In this document: positions 35,808-45,129 of the stretch, piece by piece | How positions within the stretch are numbered: the stretch's first letter is position 1 | Layout: each line of letters opens with the position of its first letter | NCBI RefSeq assembly: GCF_014207135.1 | Contig: NZ_JACHCC010000007.1 | Coordinates: forward strand, 310,001 to 374,000 | DNA: 64,000 nt | Source: Pedobacter cryoconitis | Lineage (GTDB): Bacteria > Bacteroidota > Bacteroidia > Sphingobacteriales > Sphingobacteriaceae | Reading direction: 5' to 3' | Translations under genes and position numbers: made by a program | Notes under the pieces: model-generated | The model's database searches: none | Told to the model about the DNA's origin: nothing | Seen by the model: the letters and a program-made list of their open reading frames with translations, nothing else

Positions 35808-36669
35808 AAACAAAATACTCGTATTTGGAGGTGTGGGACAGTTAGGGCAGTGTCTTAACCGTATCAGCAAAGAGCGGAACCTGAGCTCCATCCTGTTTCT
35901 CGATGAGGAAGAAGGGAATATTTTAGATCTGGATATTTTAGCTGATCTATTTCATAAAGAGTCTCCTGAATTTGTGATTAATTGTGCTGCTTATACGGCG
36001 GTTGATAAGGCTGAGGATGAGGTTTTGCTTTGTGAAAAAATCAATAGTGAAGGAGCCGGAAACCTGGCCAGGTGCTGTGACCAATTTGGTGCCACTCTGA
36101 TCCATATCTCAACTGATTTTGTTTTTGAGGGTGATGTCCCGAGGCCTTTGAAGGAAGATGATATGGCCAGTCCGGTCAATGTGTATGGGAGGACTAAACT
36201 TGAAGGGGAGCAGGAAATTACGCAGTTATTAAAAACTTATTACATTCTGCGTACCAGCTGGCTTTATTCGGAGTATGCGAATAATTTTGTGAAAACGATG
36301 ATCAGGCTGGGAACGGAAAGAGATCAGTTGAATATCATTTCAGATCAGGTGGGTACTCCGACTTATGCTATAGATCTGGCAGCGGTAATACTTGATATTA
36401 TCCAGTTGAATAACAAAGCGTATGGAATTTATCATTACAGTAATGAAGGTGTGACTTCCTGGTATGATTTTGCCAAAGGGGTTTTTGATATTTGTGGCAC
36501 TGAAATAAAACTCCTGCCAATTTCAGGCGCTGATTATCCTACGAAAGCAAACAGGCCAGCCTTCTCGGTCATGGACAAGACAAAAATTAAAACAACATTC
36601 GGCATTGAAATTCCTTATTGGAGAGATAGCCTGGTTAAATGTATTCAAGCAATAAATAAAGACAGATGA
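35788..36669 (+). CDS. rfbD: dTDP-4-dehydrorhamnose reductase
   Basis: This 293-residue NAD(P)H-dependent reductase performs the last step to dTDP-L-rhamnose. It has [15 protein letters not shown] (nucleotide binding), [27 protein letters not shown], and [13 protein letters not shown] with the YxxxK catalytic pair. [20 protein letters not shown] and [14 protein letters not shown] follow in the order usual for RmlD. Its substrate needs the 3,5-epimerase RfbC, which is not encoded nearby. It overlaps rfbA by 4 bp. Confidence 0.92.
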   Translation: MNTMNCKNKILVFGGVGQLGQCLNRISKERNLSSILFLDEEEGNILDLDILADLFHKESPEFVINCAAYTAVDKAEDEVLLCEKINSEGAGNLARCCDQFGATLIHISTDFVFEGDVPRPLKEDDMASPVNVYGRTKLEGEQEITQLLKTYYILRTSWLYSEYANNFVKTMIRLGTERDQLNIISDQVGTPTYAIDLAAVILDIIQLNNKAYGIYHYSNEGVTSWYDFAKGVFDICGTEIKLLPISGADYPTKANRPAFSVMDKTKIKTTFGIEIPYWRDSLVKCIQAINKDR

Positions 36670-37526
36670 AAGGAATTATACTAGCAGGAGGTAGCGGTAC
36701 ACGTTTACATCCTTTGACCCTGGTAATGAGTAAACAGATGATGCCGGTCTATGATAAGCCGATGATTTATTACCCCTTGTCGACACTGATGCTTGCGGGC
36801 ATTCATGAGATCCTGATTATCTCTACGCCTCATGATCTGCCTAATTTTGAAAAATTACTGGGAGATGGAAGTAAGCTTGGTTGTAAATTTTCTTATGCGG
36901 TTCAGACTGAACCTAATGGTCTTGCGCAAGCTTTTGTAATTGGTGCAGACTTTATAGGGGATGATAAAGTGGCTTTGATACTGGGGGATAATATTTTTTA
37001 TGGAGATGGTATGGCTAAGCTTCTTCAGGGAAGTTCTGATCCAGCCGGAGGAATTGTTTTCGCTTATCAGGTGTCCGATCCGGAACGTTATGGTGTGGTA
37101 GAATTTGATGGAGATCATCAAGCTGTCTCTATCGAAGAAAAGCCTGCTGTACCAAAATCAGATTATGCGGTGCCTGGTTTGTATTTCTATGACAACACTG
37201 TCGTGGAAATTGCCAGAAATATCCAGCCTTCTTCCAGAGGGGAGTATGAGATTACTGATGTTAATAAGGTGTATCTGGAGCAAGGTAAACTGAAAGTGGG
37301 GGTTTTGAGCAGGGGGACGGCGTGGTTAGATACGGGGACTTTTGCTTCGTTAATGCAGGCCGGACAATTTGTTCAGGTTATCGAAGAGCGTCAGGGGCTG
37401 AAAGTTGGTTGTATTGAAGAAGTGGCTTACCGTATGAACTTTATTGATGGTGAACAACTTCGGGCGATTGCAGCTCCTTTGGTAAAAAGTGGTTATGGTG
37501 AATATCTTTTGAGGATGGTTAAATAA
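36666..37526 (+). CDS. rfbA: Glucose-1-phosphate thymidylyltransferase
   Basis: This 286-residue enzyme forms dTDP-glucose from glucose-1-phosphate and dTTP. Its signature is [20 protein letters not shown] at 4-23, then [50 protein letters not shown] and [20 protein letters not shown] follow as in RmlA. It is the last gene of the wcaJ-rfbBDA unit. The order B-D-A without C is unusual. Confidence 0.93.
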   Translation: MKGIILAGGSGTRLHPLTLVMSKQMMPVYDKPMIYYPLSTLMLAGIHEILIISTPHDLPNFEKLLGDGSKLGCKFSYAVQTEPNGLAQAFVIGADFIGDDKVALILGDNIFYGDGMAKLLQGSSDPAGGIVFAYQVSDPERYGVVEFDGDHQAVSIEEKPAVPKSDYAVPGLYFYDNTVVEIARNIQPSSRGEYEITDVNKVYLEQGKLKVGVLSRGTAWLDTGTFASLMQAGQFVQVIEERQGLKVGCIEEVAYRMNFIDGEQLRAIAAPLVKSGYGEYLLRMVK

Positions 37527-38333
37527 ATAAAATAACCATTAGCGATCATGATAGTGTATTTTTGTGTTTATATTATTAATAATTTTAATTCTAATGAATT
37601 GATGAGTTCTTTTGAATTTTTAAAGACTGGAACCGGGGATGATCATGCACTTTGCGGCTAAAAGTAAGTGTTACTGTGTGTTAAATGTCCTGTTTTGATA
37701 GCTGTTTATCCCGTTTTTTGGTTGAGATACGTTATTTGTTTGTAGAATGATGAGAATAACCAGATTGAAATACAAAAACGATTTAGAATCAAGTTTTTTA
37801 GTAAAAATCCCTAATTATAGGGATGGTATTTCTGTTTAATTGGATTCATTTTTGTTGTTATTAAATGATTTTTATGAAGTTTTAAAGCAATAACACTTTA
37901 TTTCCTTTAAATATGCTGTTTTTTAATCAAAATTTCTTTGAAATTAATCTTGTGTCTGGTGGTTTATTTAATTTCCGGTGATGATCCATTGTCTTTACCG
38001 GCTCAACTACATTCTGCTGACTGCCCAGCTGGAATCAGGCCAACGTATAAATATTTTTAATCTTAAAACCCAAACCTCCCATGTCAAAACTATTATTTAC
38101 ACTTGTTACACTGCCCAATGAAGTAACAGGTTCCCGCAATGATTGCCTAACTCAGATTCCGGATTCATTAATGACTACTCGCAGTCAGTGAATTTACAGG
38201 CCCAAACAATTTTTTCTAATCCCAAACCTCCTTTATCTATTTAAAGATGAAGAAACAAAAAAAGACGTTTTCAAAAATTTGCTATTACACACTGGCAAAT
38301 ACTTTTTAATTTTTAATCTGCTTAATTAACCTT
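37527..38333. other. 807-bp AT-rich intergenic region before the PAS-LuxR gene
   Basis: No substantial gene is visible. It holds motif copy C at 37808, two copies of CCCAAACCTCC (38069-38079 and 38221-38231) and a partial third (CCCAAAC at 38201). Two mini-frames follow the full copies: 36 codons at 38081-38191 (MSKLLFTLVTLPNE start) and 20 codons from 38247 (MKKQKKTFSK start). These could be leader peptides or remnants of lost genes. Confidence 0.5.
37808..37854 (+). promoter_or_regulatory. Exopolysaccharide-locus motif copy C
   Basis: TCCCTAATTATAGGGA (37808-37823) has perfect 6-bp arms and is the most symmetric copy along with A. CATTTTTG at 37847-37854 is at the same distance as the -7 boxes behind copies B and D but starts with C instead of T. 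It lies 480 bp upstream of the PAS-LuxR gene. Confidence 0.45.
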
Positions 38334-39110
38334 ATGGAATCCAATAACAACGTCATGAAAGCTACCTGGGATAGGTACAGTGATTTTTACACGCGTTCAA
38401 ATATAGCCTTGCCTAAAGTAAATTTAGATCAGTTTTTACCCTCGTTCATTTGCCCCGGACAGTTTTACTATTACGTAGTAGGTTTTTACGACCGACAGAT
38501 CAAATATATGGATCCCAGTGTGGTAGAAATTCTTGGGCTTGAACCAGAGTCAGCTACTGCCGAGAAGATCCTTGACCGTATCCATCCTGATGATATTAAC
38601 TATGTGACTCAGACTGAATCAGCAAGCCTCAAATTTATGTTTGATAAAGTGGGAAGAGATAGTGTCCGCAGTTACTATAAAACCACCTATTGTCTCAGAC
38701 TGAAAGTTGCCGATGGCGGTTACGAACTGTTCCACAATCAATCTATTTTGCTTTCTAATGATGATACCGGACGTATTACACAGGTACTTCACATTCATAC
38801 AAATGTTAGTCATATTACCACTGTGAATAACTATATGCCATCTTTGGTTGGGATTAAGGGCGAAAAGAAGGTGTGGCCGATTAATATCAACCGGGAATCT
38901 GAGAACCATGCATTGAACTTACAATTCAGTAAAAGAGAGACTGAGATTATTAAATTGATTGCTCTTGGTTATAAAAGTGAAGAGATTGCTGATTCCTTGT
39001 TTATTTCTGTTCATACGGTTCATACCCATCGTAAAAATATTACCCGGAAGTCGGGTGTGAAAACCAGTTCGGAATTAATCAGTTTATGTGTGAAAGATGG
39101 ATTGATTTAA
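38334..39110 (+). CDS. PAS-domain LuxR-type transcriptional regulator
   Basis: This 258-residue cytosolic protein has a PAS fold at about 40-160: DRQIKYMDPSVVEILGLEPE, then ILDRIHPDD and TYCLRLKVADGGYELFHNQS. The C-terminal LuxR/GerE helix-turn-helix covers about 195-258: FSKRETEIIKLIALGYKSEE, then IADSLFISVHTVHTHRKNIT. No receiver domain is present, so signalling is probably by ligand or redox sensing in the PAS domain. It follows the exopolysaccharide locus and has a copy of the locus motif upstream, so it is a candidate binder of that motif; this is inference. Confidence 0.85.
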   Translation: MESNNNVMKATWDRYSDFYTRSNIALPKVNLDQFLPSFICPGQFYYYVVGFYDRQIKYMDPSVVEILGLEPESATAEKILDRIHPDDINYVTQTESASLKFMFDKVGRDSVRSYYKTTYCLRLKVADGGYELFHNQSILLSNDDTGRITQVLHIHTNVSHITTVNNYMPSLVGIKGEKKVWPININRESENHALNLQFSKRETEIIKLIALGYKSEEIADSLFISVHTVHTHRKNITRKSGVKTSSELISLCVKDGLI

Positions 39111-39278
39111 TCAGACCTGTCAATGAATTCCAGGTAACAATGCCAGATTTATTTTCTGTCATTGTTACTATCGTAAAAATGCCGGAATCTCAGTAAACAA
39201 GGCGAAATATGGCTACTGCCGGAAGCAGGATCCCGGGGAGTATTTTGAAAAAAAATCAGTATAGTAAATTAATAATTA

Positions 39279-39434
39279 TATATTTGCAGCCTTGAAAAGA
39301 TTTGAAGTTGAAGGTAATCACAGAGAGCCGATTTCTTAGATAACTGAAGCTGGATTCTTTGAAAGAAAACGGTCAATTGGTACAAAAGGCTCGTCTTTTT
39401 GGCTAAGGCTGATTTATAAAATTAGGCCTTTTTT
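39279..39434 (+). ncRNA. Candidate small RNA or leader with own promoter and terminator
   Basis: TATATTTG at 39279-39286 fits the -7 consensus, though no good -33 element is seen. About 140 bases later a hairpin at 39405-39430 (AAGGCT with a bulge, ATTT/AAAT inner pairs, AGGCCTT) is followed by a T run to 39434. Between them, GAGCC in the AGAGCCG segment can pair with GGCTC before TTTTT, and TTCTTTGAAAGAA can form a small hairpin. It does not match a family I know. Confidence 0.35.
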
Positions 39435-39556
39435 GTTTACTCAGTATGTTTACTGAAGAAATGGTTAAAGTTTATAATAATTTAAATTGGCAGATATAAA
39501 TAAATTGTTTTCAGTGGTTAAATCTCTCTTTACAGAAGCTAAATATAATCAACTGG

Positions 39557-39589
39557 AAAAGCCTTGCTGCCTATTGCGGAAAGGCTTTT
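39557..39589 (+). terminator. Terminator-like hairpin in the adk leader
   Basis: AAAAGCCTT (39557-39565) pairs with AAGGCTTTT (39581-39589) over a 15-base loop, followed by an AT-rich tail and the adk start 21 bases later. It may be a terminator of the preceding transcript or a leader element. Confidence 0.4.
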
Positions 39590-39610
39590 AAAATTTTAAA
39601 GACAACCCAA

Positions 39611-40180
39611 ATGCTAAATTTTGTTCTCTTTGGCCCACCGGGTGCAGGCAAAGGCACCCAATCACAGAAATTAATTGATCGTTATCAATTGATACATATT
39701 TCTACAGGTGATCTTTTCAGAGCACATATCAGTAATCAGACTCCACTGGGGCAACAGGTAAGTGCACTTATTGCAGATGGACAACTTGTTCCTGATGGAA
39801 TTACGATTGCTATGCTTGAAGAAGAAGTAGACAGAAATCCAGACGCAAAAGGATTTATTTTTGACGGTTTTCCAAGAACAGTTGCTCAGGCAGCAGCACT
39901 GGATGAGTTTCTGGAAAGTAAAGGAAGTTCTATTGCAGGAGTTATCGCATTGGATGTAGATCAGGGAGAACTGACTAAAAGAATTGCGGAACGTCAGAAA
40001 CAGACTAATAGGGTTGATGATCACGCAGATAAGTTACAAAAGCGTATTGATGAGTATTTCAGCAAAACTATTCATGTTTTGCCTTATTATGAAGCACAGC
40101 ATAAACTTAGCAAAGTAAACGGCATTGGTAAGATCGATGATATCTTTGCAGAGTTATGTGAAGTGGTTGATAAATATTAA
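39611..40180 (+). CDS. adk: Adenylate kinase
   Basis: This 189-residue cytosolic enzyme interconverts ATP + AMP and 2 ADP. The P-loop is LFGPPGAGKGTQSQ at 6-19, the AMP-binding segment is STGDLFRAH, and FIFDGFPRTVAQAAALDEFL holds the conserved DGFPR. The LID is short (RVDDHADKLQKRIDEY) without a zinc-binding Cys4, so this is the short-form kinase. It is followed by a strong terminator and then obg. Confidence 0.95.
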   Translation: MLNFVLFGPPGAGKGTQSQKLIDRYQLIHISTGDLFRAHISNQTPLGQQVSALIADGQLVPDGITIAMLEEEVDRNPDAKGFIFDGFPRTVAQAAALDEFLESKGSSIAGVIALDVDQGELTKRIAERQKQTNRVDDHADKLQKRIDEYFSKTIHVLPYYEAQHKLSKVNGIGKIDDIFAELCEVVDKY

Positions 40181-40195
40181 TTAAAGTATAATAAT

Positions 40196-40233
40196 AAATA
40201 GCGGGACGGATGTATGTTCTTCCCGCTATTTTT
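40196..40233 (+). terminator. Rho-independent terminator after adk
   Basis: AAATAGCGGGA (40196-40206) pairs with TCCCGCTATTT (40221-40231) across a 14-base loop and runs into a T-rich tail. It separates adk from obg. Confidence 0.75.
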
Positions 40234-40257
40234 GTTGGTAAGAAAAAATAAAAGGTT

Positions 40258-41280
40258 ATGTCACAGGGTTCAAATTTTGTAGATTACGTTAAGATATGCT
40301 GTCGTTCAGGAAAAGGAGGGTCGGGATCTTCACATTTACACCGTGATAAGATGACCTCTACAGGTGGTCCGGATGGTGGTGATGGTGGAAGAGGAGGTCA
40401 TATAGTACTGAGAGGTAATGCTCAATTCTGGACTCTTTTACACTTGAAATACCGTAAACATATACTTGCTTCGGACGGAGGGCCAGGATCAAGCTCTACC
40501 AGTACAGGCAAATCGGGTAAGGATGAATATCTGGATGTCCCTCTGGGAACAATTGCCAAAGATGCTGAAACTGGTGAAGAGCTTTTTGAAATTACTGAAG
40601 ACGGACAAACTGAAATCCTGACGCCAGGAGGAAGGGGAGGTCTTGGAAACTGGCATTTTAAAACATCTACTTTGCAAACACCACGTTTTGCACAACCTGG
40701 AGAATCGGGAACAGAGCAGTGGGTTGTACTTGAATTAAAAGTTTTGGCTGATGTTGGACTGGTAGGTTTCCCTAATGCCGGAAAATCAACTTTACTTTCT
40801 GTGGTTTCGGCTGCAAAACCTGAGATTGCAGATTATCCTTTTACCACCCTTGTGCCTAACTTAGGTATCGTTTCTTACCGGGCTAATAAGTCATTTGTAA
40901 TGGCAGATATTCCAGGTATTATCGAGGGGGCTTCTAAAGGAAAAGGTTTGGGGTATCGTTTCTTACGCCATATTGAGCGTAACTCTGTATTATTATTCAT
41001 GGTTCCTGCAGATACAAACAGGACAATTACAGAAGAATACGAGATTCTGAAATCAGAATTACTGGATTATAATCCGGAACTGATGCAGAAGCCGCATTTA
41101 CTGGCTATTACTAAATCTGATATGCTGGATGAGGAACTGGTCGCTGAAATTAAAAAAGATCTTCCTGCAAACATACCTTCTGTGTTTATTTCTTCAGTAG
41201 CACAAAAAGGTCTGGTTGAGTTAAAAGATATGATTTGGCAGGCTATAGATGCAGACGACAGCTCTCCTTTGCAAAAATAA
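40258..41280 (+). CDS. obg: Obg family GTPase
   Basis: This 340-residue ribosome-associated GTPase has the glycine-rich Obg fold at 1-158 ([32 protein letters not shown]). The G domain has G1 [12 protein letters not shown] near residue 165, G3 [20 protein letters not shown], and G4-like AITKSD. The C-terminal variable domain is absent, as in many Bacteroidota. Obg acts in late 50S assembly and stress signalling. The adk-obg neighbourhood is common in this phylum. Confidence 0.95.
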   Translation: MSQGSNFVDYVKICCRSGKGGSGSSHLHRDKMTSTGGPDGGDGGRGGHIVLRGNAQFWTLLHLKYRKHILASDGGPGSSSTSTGKSGKDEYLDVPLGTIAKDAETGEELFEITEDGQTEILTPGGRGGLGNWHFKTSTLQTPRFAQPGESGTEQWVVLELKVLADVGLVGFPNAGKSTLLSVVSAAKPEIADYPFTTLVPNLGIVSYRANKSFVMADIPGIIEGASKGKGLGYRFLRHIERNSVLLFMVPADTNRTITEEYEILKSELLDYNPELMQKPHLLAITKSDMLDEELVAEIKKDLPANIPSVFISSVAQKGLVELKDMIWQAIDADDSSPLQK

Positions 41281-41460
41281 ATTTTCTGATTTTTGTTGAA
41301 TTATTTGCTATTATTCTTAATTATTTTTAAATTAGGGTTAAGAATCAGTGCCTTAACATTTGCTCTCCTAAACACTCTACTCCATTTCAGAATAGAAATT
41401 GCCCTGCAAATGATCTTATAGGCACAGGATTTGTATATCTTCAGTTTAAATTTATATTGT

Positions 41461-41595
41461 ATGGATAAGAGATCATTTAATTTCCTGTTTACCGTTGTGG
41501 TTGCTTCGATGCTTGTGATAGGCACATTCAAAATTGTTAAGAAGAAAAACCATTCTACGAATACACGTACTTCGGCTACTAAAGCCATCAAGTAG
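41461..41595 (+). CDS. Small single-pass membrane protein (44 residues)
   Basis: ATG 41461 opens a 44-codon frame ending at TAG 41595. The product begins MDKRSF, has one hydrophobic helix (about residues 7-25, FNFLFTVVVASMLVIGTFKI) and a basic, Thr/Ser-rich tail KKKNHSTNTRT. Charge distribution suggests one membrane span, but the orientation is unclear because both ends are basic. A 9-bp hairpin overlaps its stop codon. I prefer it over the longer antisense frame at 41301-41591, which looks like an AT-rich accident. Function unknown. Confidence 0.5.
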   Translation: MDKRSFNFLFTVVVASMLVIGTFKIVKKKNHSTNTRTSATKAIK

Positions 41596-41624
41596 AGCCT
41601 GCCGTTTTAAAGGCCGGCTCTACT
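41591..41624 (+). terminator. Stem-loop overlapping the small ORF stop
   Basis: AGTAGAGCC (41591-41599) is exactly complemented by GGCTCTACT (41616-41624), with an inner GCC/GGC pairing. There is no T tract after it, so it may be a processing or stability element, not a classical terminator. Confidence 0.5.
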
Positions 41625-41800
41625 AAACTCGTAGCCTTCAGATTTAAAGACAGATAATCGCTATTAATTAATTTGTCTTGTTTGATTCCCCCTTTCTGCT
41701 TTTCCCTTATACCGAAGAGCATCCAATTCCATTGCATTAACTGACCTATAGTTTATCCCAGGTATTTTACTTCGAATAGCTTATTTAAGGCATATTTTTT

Positions 41801-41808
41801 TACATTTG
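41801..41808 (+). promoter_or_regulatory. -7 box upstream of the TonB receptor gene
   Basis: TACATTTG matches TAnnTTTG and lies 37 bp upstream of the TTG start codon. No strong -33 element is seen, and no Fur box was recognised. Confidence 0.4.
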
Positions 41809-41845
41809 CGCTTATTAAGATTAATTTTAAATAGTAAACGCCAAA

Positions 41846-44149
41846 TTGAAGAAAATTTTATTGATCATTCTGCTTGCTTTTCCAGCGGGCTTATTCGCAC
41901 AATCCATTATCAGAGGCCGTGTAATTGATGAACAAGGTACTCCCGTTTTTAATATTACTGTTTCCCTTCAGGGGAAGAAAAATGCAACTAAAACTGATGC
42001 CAATGGCCAGTTTATACTGGAGCCGGTAGTTGAAGGTGATTACAAATTAAGCGCTTCTGCATTAGGTTATCAGTCAATCCTGAAAACTATACATATTACA
42101 GGGAAAGATGATATCGTGCTGGAATTGTCTTTGCAACCGTTAGGGGGGCTCAACGAAGTGGTTGTAACAGCTTCAAGGAATAAAGAAACTATCGGAGAAG
42201 TCCCTTCTTCGGTTAAAATTCTGAATTCAAAGCAGATTGAAATTCAGCGAAGTATTTCAACTGATCTCAATCAACTACTATCCTATAATATTCCGGCATT
42301 AACGTTAGGAACAAATACTGCCACGAATAAAGGACAAACTCTCAGAGGTAGAAATGCACTGGTTATGATAGATGGTATTCCGCAGTCTACTCCTTTACGT
42401 AATGGAGAACGTGATTTCAGGAGTATTGATCCTTCAGTTATTGAGCGGATAGAAGTCATAGAAGGATCTACCGCAATTTATGGCAACGGAGCTGACGGAG
42501 GGATAATTAATTATATTACCCGTAAGCCGGACAAAAATCAAAAATTGAGTTCAGTTACTGAATTGTCTGCTATGGGTTCATTAGTCAATTCGGCAAACTC
42601 TACCGGAACTAAAATAGCGCAGCTTTTTTCTGGTCGGGTCAATAAATTCGATTACGTACTCAGTGGAACATATGAACAGACAGGGGTAAATAAGGATGCG
42701 AATGGGGTAGTGATCTCACCATTTCAGTCCTTAAGTGAAACAACGAGTAAAAATGTGTTTGCCAAAGCAGGGTACGATATTAATGATAAGAACAGAATTG
42801 AAGTCATGTTTAATTACTTTAATACCATTCAGAATAGCAATTATGTTGATTCCAGCGGTATATATGGAGTCCGTCCGATCACAGGTAAACTGGGAAAAGC
42901 CCTAGGAGCAAATCAGGGAACCCCATATAACTACAATGCCTATATCCAGTATACAAACAGAGAATTGTTTAAAGGAACTTCGCTAAACCTGAACCTCTAT
43001 ATGCAGGACTTCTATTCCATATTTGAATATTCAGATTTTTATAAACCAGCGGGTAATTCAGCTATCGGATCTAAGAAAAAAGGGGCAAGAATAAACTTTA
43101 ATACGCAATATAAGTTTTCTCCTGTGATAGAGGGAGATGTTACCTATGGTGTCGATATTTTGAATGATATCACTAAACAGGATCTGGTCGACGGAAGAGG
43201 TTTTGTGCCGGAAATGAATATGAAGAATTATGCACCCTACGCACAATTAAAGACATTTCTGTTTAGGAACCTGATTTTTAAAACAGGTGCGCGTTACGAG
43301 AATATTAGCCTGAGCATTCCGGATTACACTACTATTCCGTTTGGTGCGTATAAAGGAGGAGTTGCTGTTAAAGGTGCTGATCTAAGCTACAACGCCTTAG
43401 TGTTTAATGCTGGATTAAGATATGCTAAATGGAATGTCTTTAATCCCTTTGTAAGTTTTTCACAGGGCTTTTCCCTGTATGATTTAGGTCGTACTTTGCG
43501 TTTGAGTGTGGTAGATGATATCCGAAAAATCGAGACTAAGGCCATTATAACGAATAACTATGAAGTAGGATTTAGCTCTAACTGGAAAAAACTAAGTTTC
43601 ACAGGTGCTTATTATATCAGTACTTCGGATCTTGGCTCCAGTCTGAAAGATGTGAATGGGGTAGCTACTGCTGAAAGAGCACCAGAACGTGTCAATGGTT
43701 TTGAAGCTACCGCGAATTATGAATTTCTGGTTAATCTCTCACTTTCGGCAGGATACTCACATCTGAAAGGAACTAAGGAGGTAAACGGTGAAAAGGTCAG
43801 TTTACCGGCTACCCGTATTGCTCCGGATAAGTTTACCAGCAGTGTTAATTACAGTCCTTTTAAAACCTGGGATTTAAGTCTGTTCTGGATTTACTCTGGT
43901 AATGGAACAGCATTCAAGCCAGATGCTAAGGGTAACTATGCACTGGGAGAAGGCCCGATTAAATCATTTAATTTTTTTAACCTGTATACGGCTTATCATT
44001 TTACCCCTAAAGCAACCCTTAAACTGGGGATAGATAATCTTTTCAATGCAGATTATTACCCGGTTCTATCGCAGGGTAAAGTAAGGACAGACTCTTATAT
44101 CAAAGCTAACGGGGCACGTTATAATTTAACGATGTCCTATTCATTTTAA
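41846..44149 (+). CDS. TonB-dependent outer-membrane receptor
   Basis: This 767-residue protein starts at TTG 41846; this start gives a complete signal peptide (MKKILLIILLAFPAGLFAQ). Residues 22-105 are a carboxypeptidase-regulatory-like beta domain (GRVIDEQGTPVFNITVSLQG). The plug follows at about 110-235: LNEVVVTASRNKETIGEVPS, NKGQTLRGRNALVMIDGIP and RIEVIEGSTAIYGNGADGGI. The rest is a 22-strand barrel ending in YNLTMSYSF with terminal aromatic. No SusD partner is adjacent, so a siderophore or other metal complex is more likely than a glycan. Confidence 0.88.
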   Translation: MKKILLIILLAFPAGLFAQSIIRGRVIDEQGTPVFNITVSLQGKKNATKTDANGQFILEPVVEGDYKLSASALGYQSILKTIHITGKDDIVLELSLQPLGGLNEVVVTASRNKETIGEVPSSVKILNSKQIEIQRSISTDLNQLLSYNIPALTLGTNTATNKGQTLRGRNALVMIDGIPQSTPLRNGERDFRSIDPSVIERIEVIEGSTAIYGNGADGGIINYITRKPDKNQKLSSVTELSAMGSLVNSANSTGTKIAQLFSGRVNKFDYVLSGTYEQTGVNKDANGVVISPFQSLSETTSKNVFAKAGYDINDKNRIEVMFNYFNTIQNSNYVDSSGIYGVRPITGKLGKALGANQGTPYNYNAYIQYTNRELFKGTSLNLNLYMQDFYSIFEYSDFYKPAGNSAIGSKKKGARINFNTQYKFSPVIEGDVTYGVDILNDITKQDLVDGRGFVPEMNMKNYAPYAQLKTFLFRNLIFKTGARYENISLSIPDYTTIPFGAYKGGVAVKGADLSYNALVFNAGLRYAKWNVFNPFVSFSQGFSLYDLGRTLRLSVVDDIRKIETKAIITNNYEVGFSSNWKKLSFTGAYYISTSDLGSSLKDVNGVATAERAPERVNGFEATANYEFLVNLSLSAGYSHLKGTKEVNGEKVSLPATRIAPDKFTSSVNYSPFKTWDLSLFWIYSGNGTAFKPDAKGNYALGEGPIKSFNFFNLYTAYHFTPKATLKLGIDNLFNADYYPVLSQGKVRTDSYIKANGARYNLTMSYSF

Positions 44150-44163
44150 GAGCCTGTTTAAAT
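44148..44163. repeat. Short repeat AAGAGCCTGTTTAAAT, copy 1
   Basis: With the preceding T this is a 17-bp identity (TAAGAGCCTGTTTAAAT) to bases 52642-52658. Here it begins with the stop codon of the TonB receptor gene. Confidence 0.45.
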
Positions 44164-44223
44164 ATTGATTAACTTTGCCGTGTTTTTACGGGTTTAAACA
44201 CTGGACTTAATACTATAGATTTT

Positions 44224-45129
44224 ATGATTATCAGGAAAAAGGAAAACTGGTTGAGAATGCTCTTTATCTGGAGAGGTTCGGTCTTACCTCAGATTTTGTT
44301 TCGTCTGCTATTGTTACTCCTGATTTCGGTTCTGGTTGTTTATTGCCGGGGTTCCTTCTTTAATTACAAGATCCAGCTCAATCCGGGGCCATTTACCCTT
44401 TTTGGTATTGCGCTGGCTATATTTTTTGGTTTCAGAAATAACGTAAGTTATGAGAGGTTCTGGGAAGGCAGGAAACTCTGGGGTTCCCTTTTGAACACTA
44501 CCCGTTCCTTATCCAGGCAAGTTCAGGTGCTGACCGGGTCGAAGGAAGGAAATCAATTTGTAGATTTGATGATTTCTTTTACTTATGCACTAAAACATCA
44601 GTTGCGTCACACAGATGCAACGGCAGATATTAGCAGGATTTCTGGATCAGCCCTGGCAATTCAGTTAAAATCTTCAATTTACAAACCAGCTATGCTTGTC
44701 AGAGAAATGGGATCATGGATCAGGGAACTCAAATTGCAGGGAAAGCTTGATTCTATACAAGTTGCCAGTCTGGATCAGAATTTAAATGAATTATCCAATA
44801 TTCTGGGGGGATGTGAACGGATCGCCAGTACGCCAATTCCATATACCTATAAAGTATTGTTGCATCGCACTGTTTATATCTATTGCTTTCTGCTTCCTTT
44901 TGGTTTTGTAGACAGTCTTGGCTGGATGATGCCGATCATTGTTGTTTTTATAGCTTATACTTTTGTTGCCCTGGAGGCTGTAGCTGATGAACTGGAAGAT
45001 CCGTTTGGCTTAGAACCTAATGATTTGGCTTTGAATTCATTATGTTCCATGATAGAAAATACGCTATTAGAGCTGACTGATCGTGAAACTATTAAGCCTG
45101 CACCTGAAAAAAATTACATACTGGATTAA
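44224..45129 (+). CDS. Bestrophin-like (YneE/UPF0187) ion channel protein
   Basis: This 301-residue inner-membrane protein of the bestrophin-like family begins with a basic segment and a first helix (about 20-40, QILFRLLLLLLISVLVVY). It then has the family motif PFTLFGIALAIFFGFRNNVS with YERFWEGRKLWGSLLN following. Later segments ASTPIPYTYKVLLHRTVYIY and DELEDPFGLEPNDLAL match the conserved C-terminal part. Family members form pentameric anion or cation channels. It stands alone downstream of the receptor gene. Confidence 0.88.
   Translation: MIIRKKENWLRMLFIWRGSVLPQILFRLLLLLLISVLVVYCRGSFFNYKIQLNPGPFTLFGIALAIFFGFRNNVSYERFWEGRKLWGSLLNTTRSLSRQVQVLTGSKEGNQFVDLMISFTYALKHQLRHTDATADISRISGSALAIQLKSSIYKPAMLVREMGSWIRELKLQGKLDSIQVASLDQNLNELSNILGGCERIASTPIPYTYKVLLHRTVYIYCFLLPFGFVDSLGWMMPIIVVFIAYTFVALEAVADELEDPFGLEPNDLALNSLCSMIENTLLELTDRETIKPAPEKNYILD

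Larger units (their letters stand above)
39111..39610. other. 500-bp gap before adk
   Basis: No protein gene is visible. The gap contains a TATATTTG box (39279-39286), a candidate structured transcript ending in a terminator at 39405-39434, and a second hairpin at 39557-39589 just before adk. Nothing recognisable lies in 39111-39278. Confidence 0.5.

Noticed and set aside
37548..37661. A 37-codon frame just after rfbA
   Set aside because: AT-rich, Asn-rich product with no context; it looks like chance.
41301..41591. Minus-strand 96-codon frame
   Set aside because: It is AT-rich, starts inside the region better explained by the 44-codon plus-strand membrane protein and has no recognisable feature.
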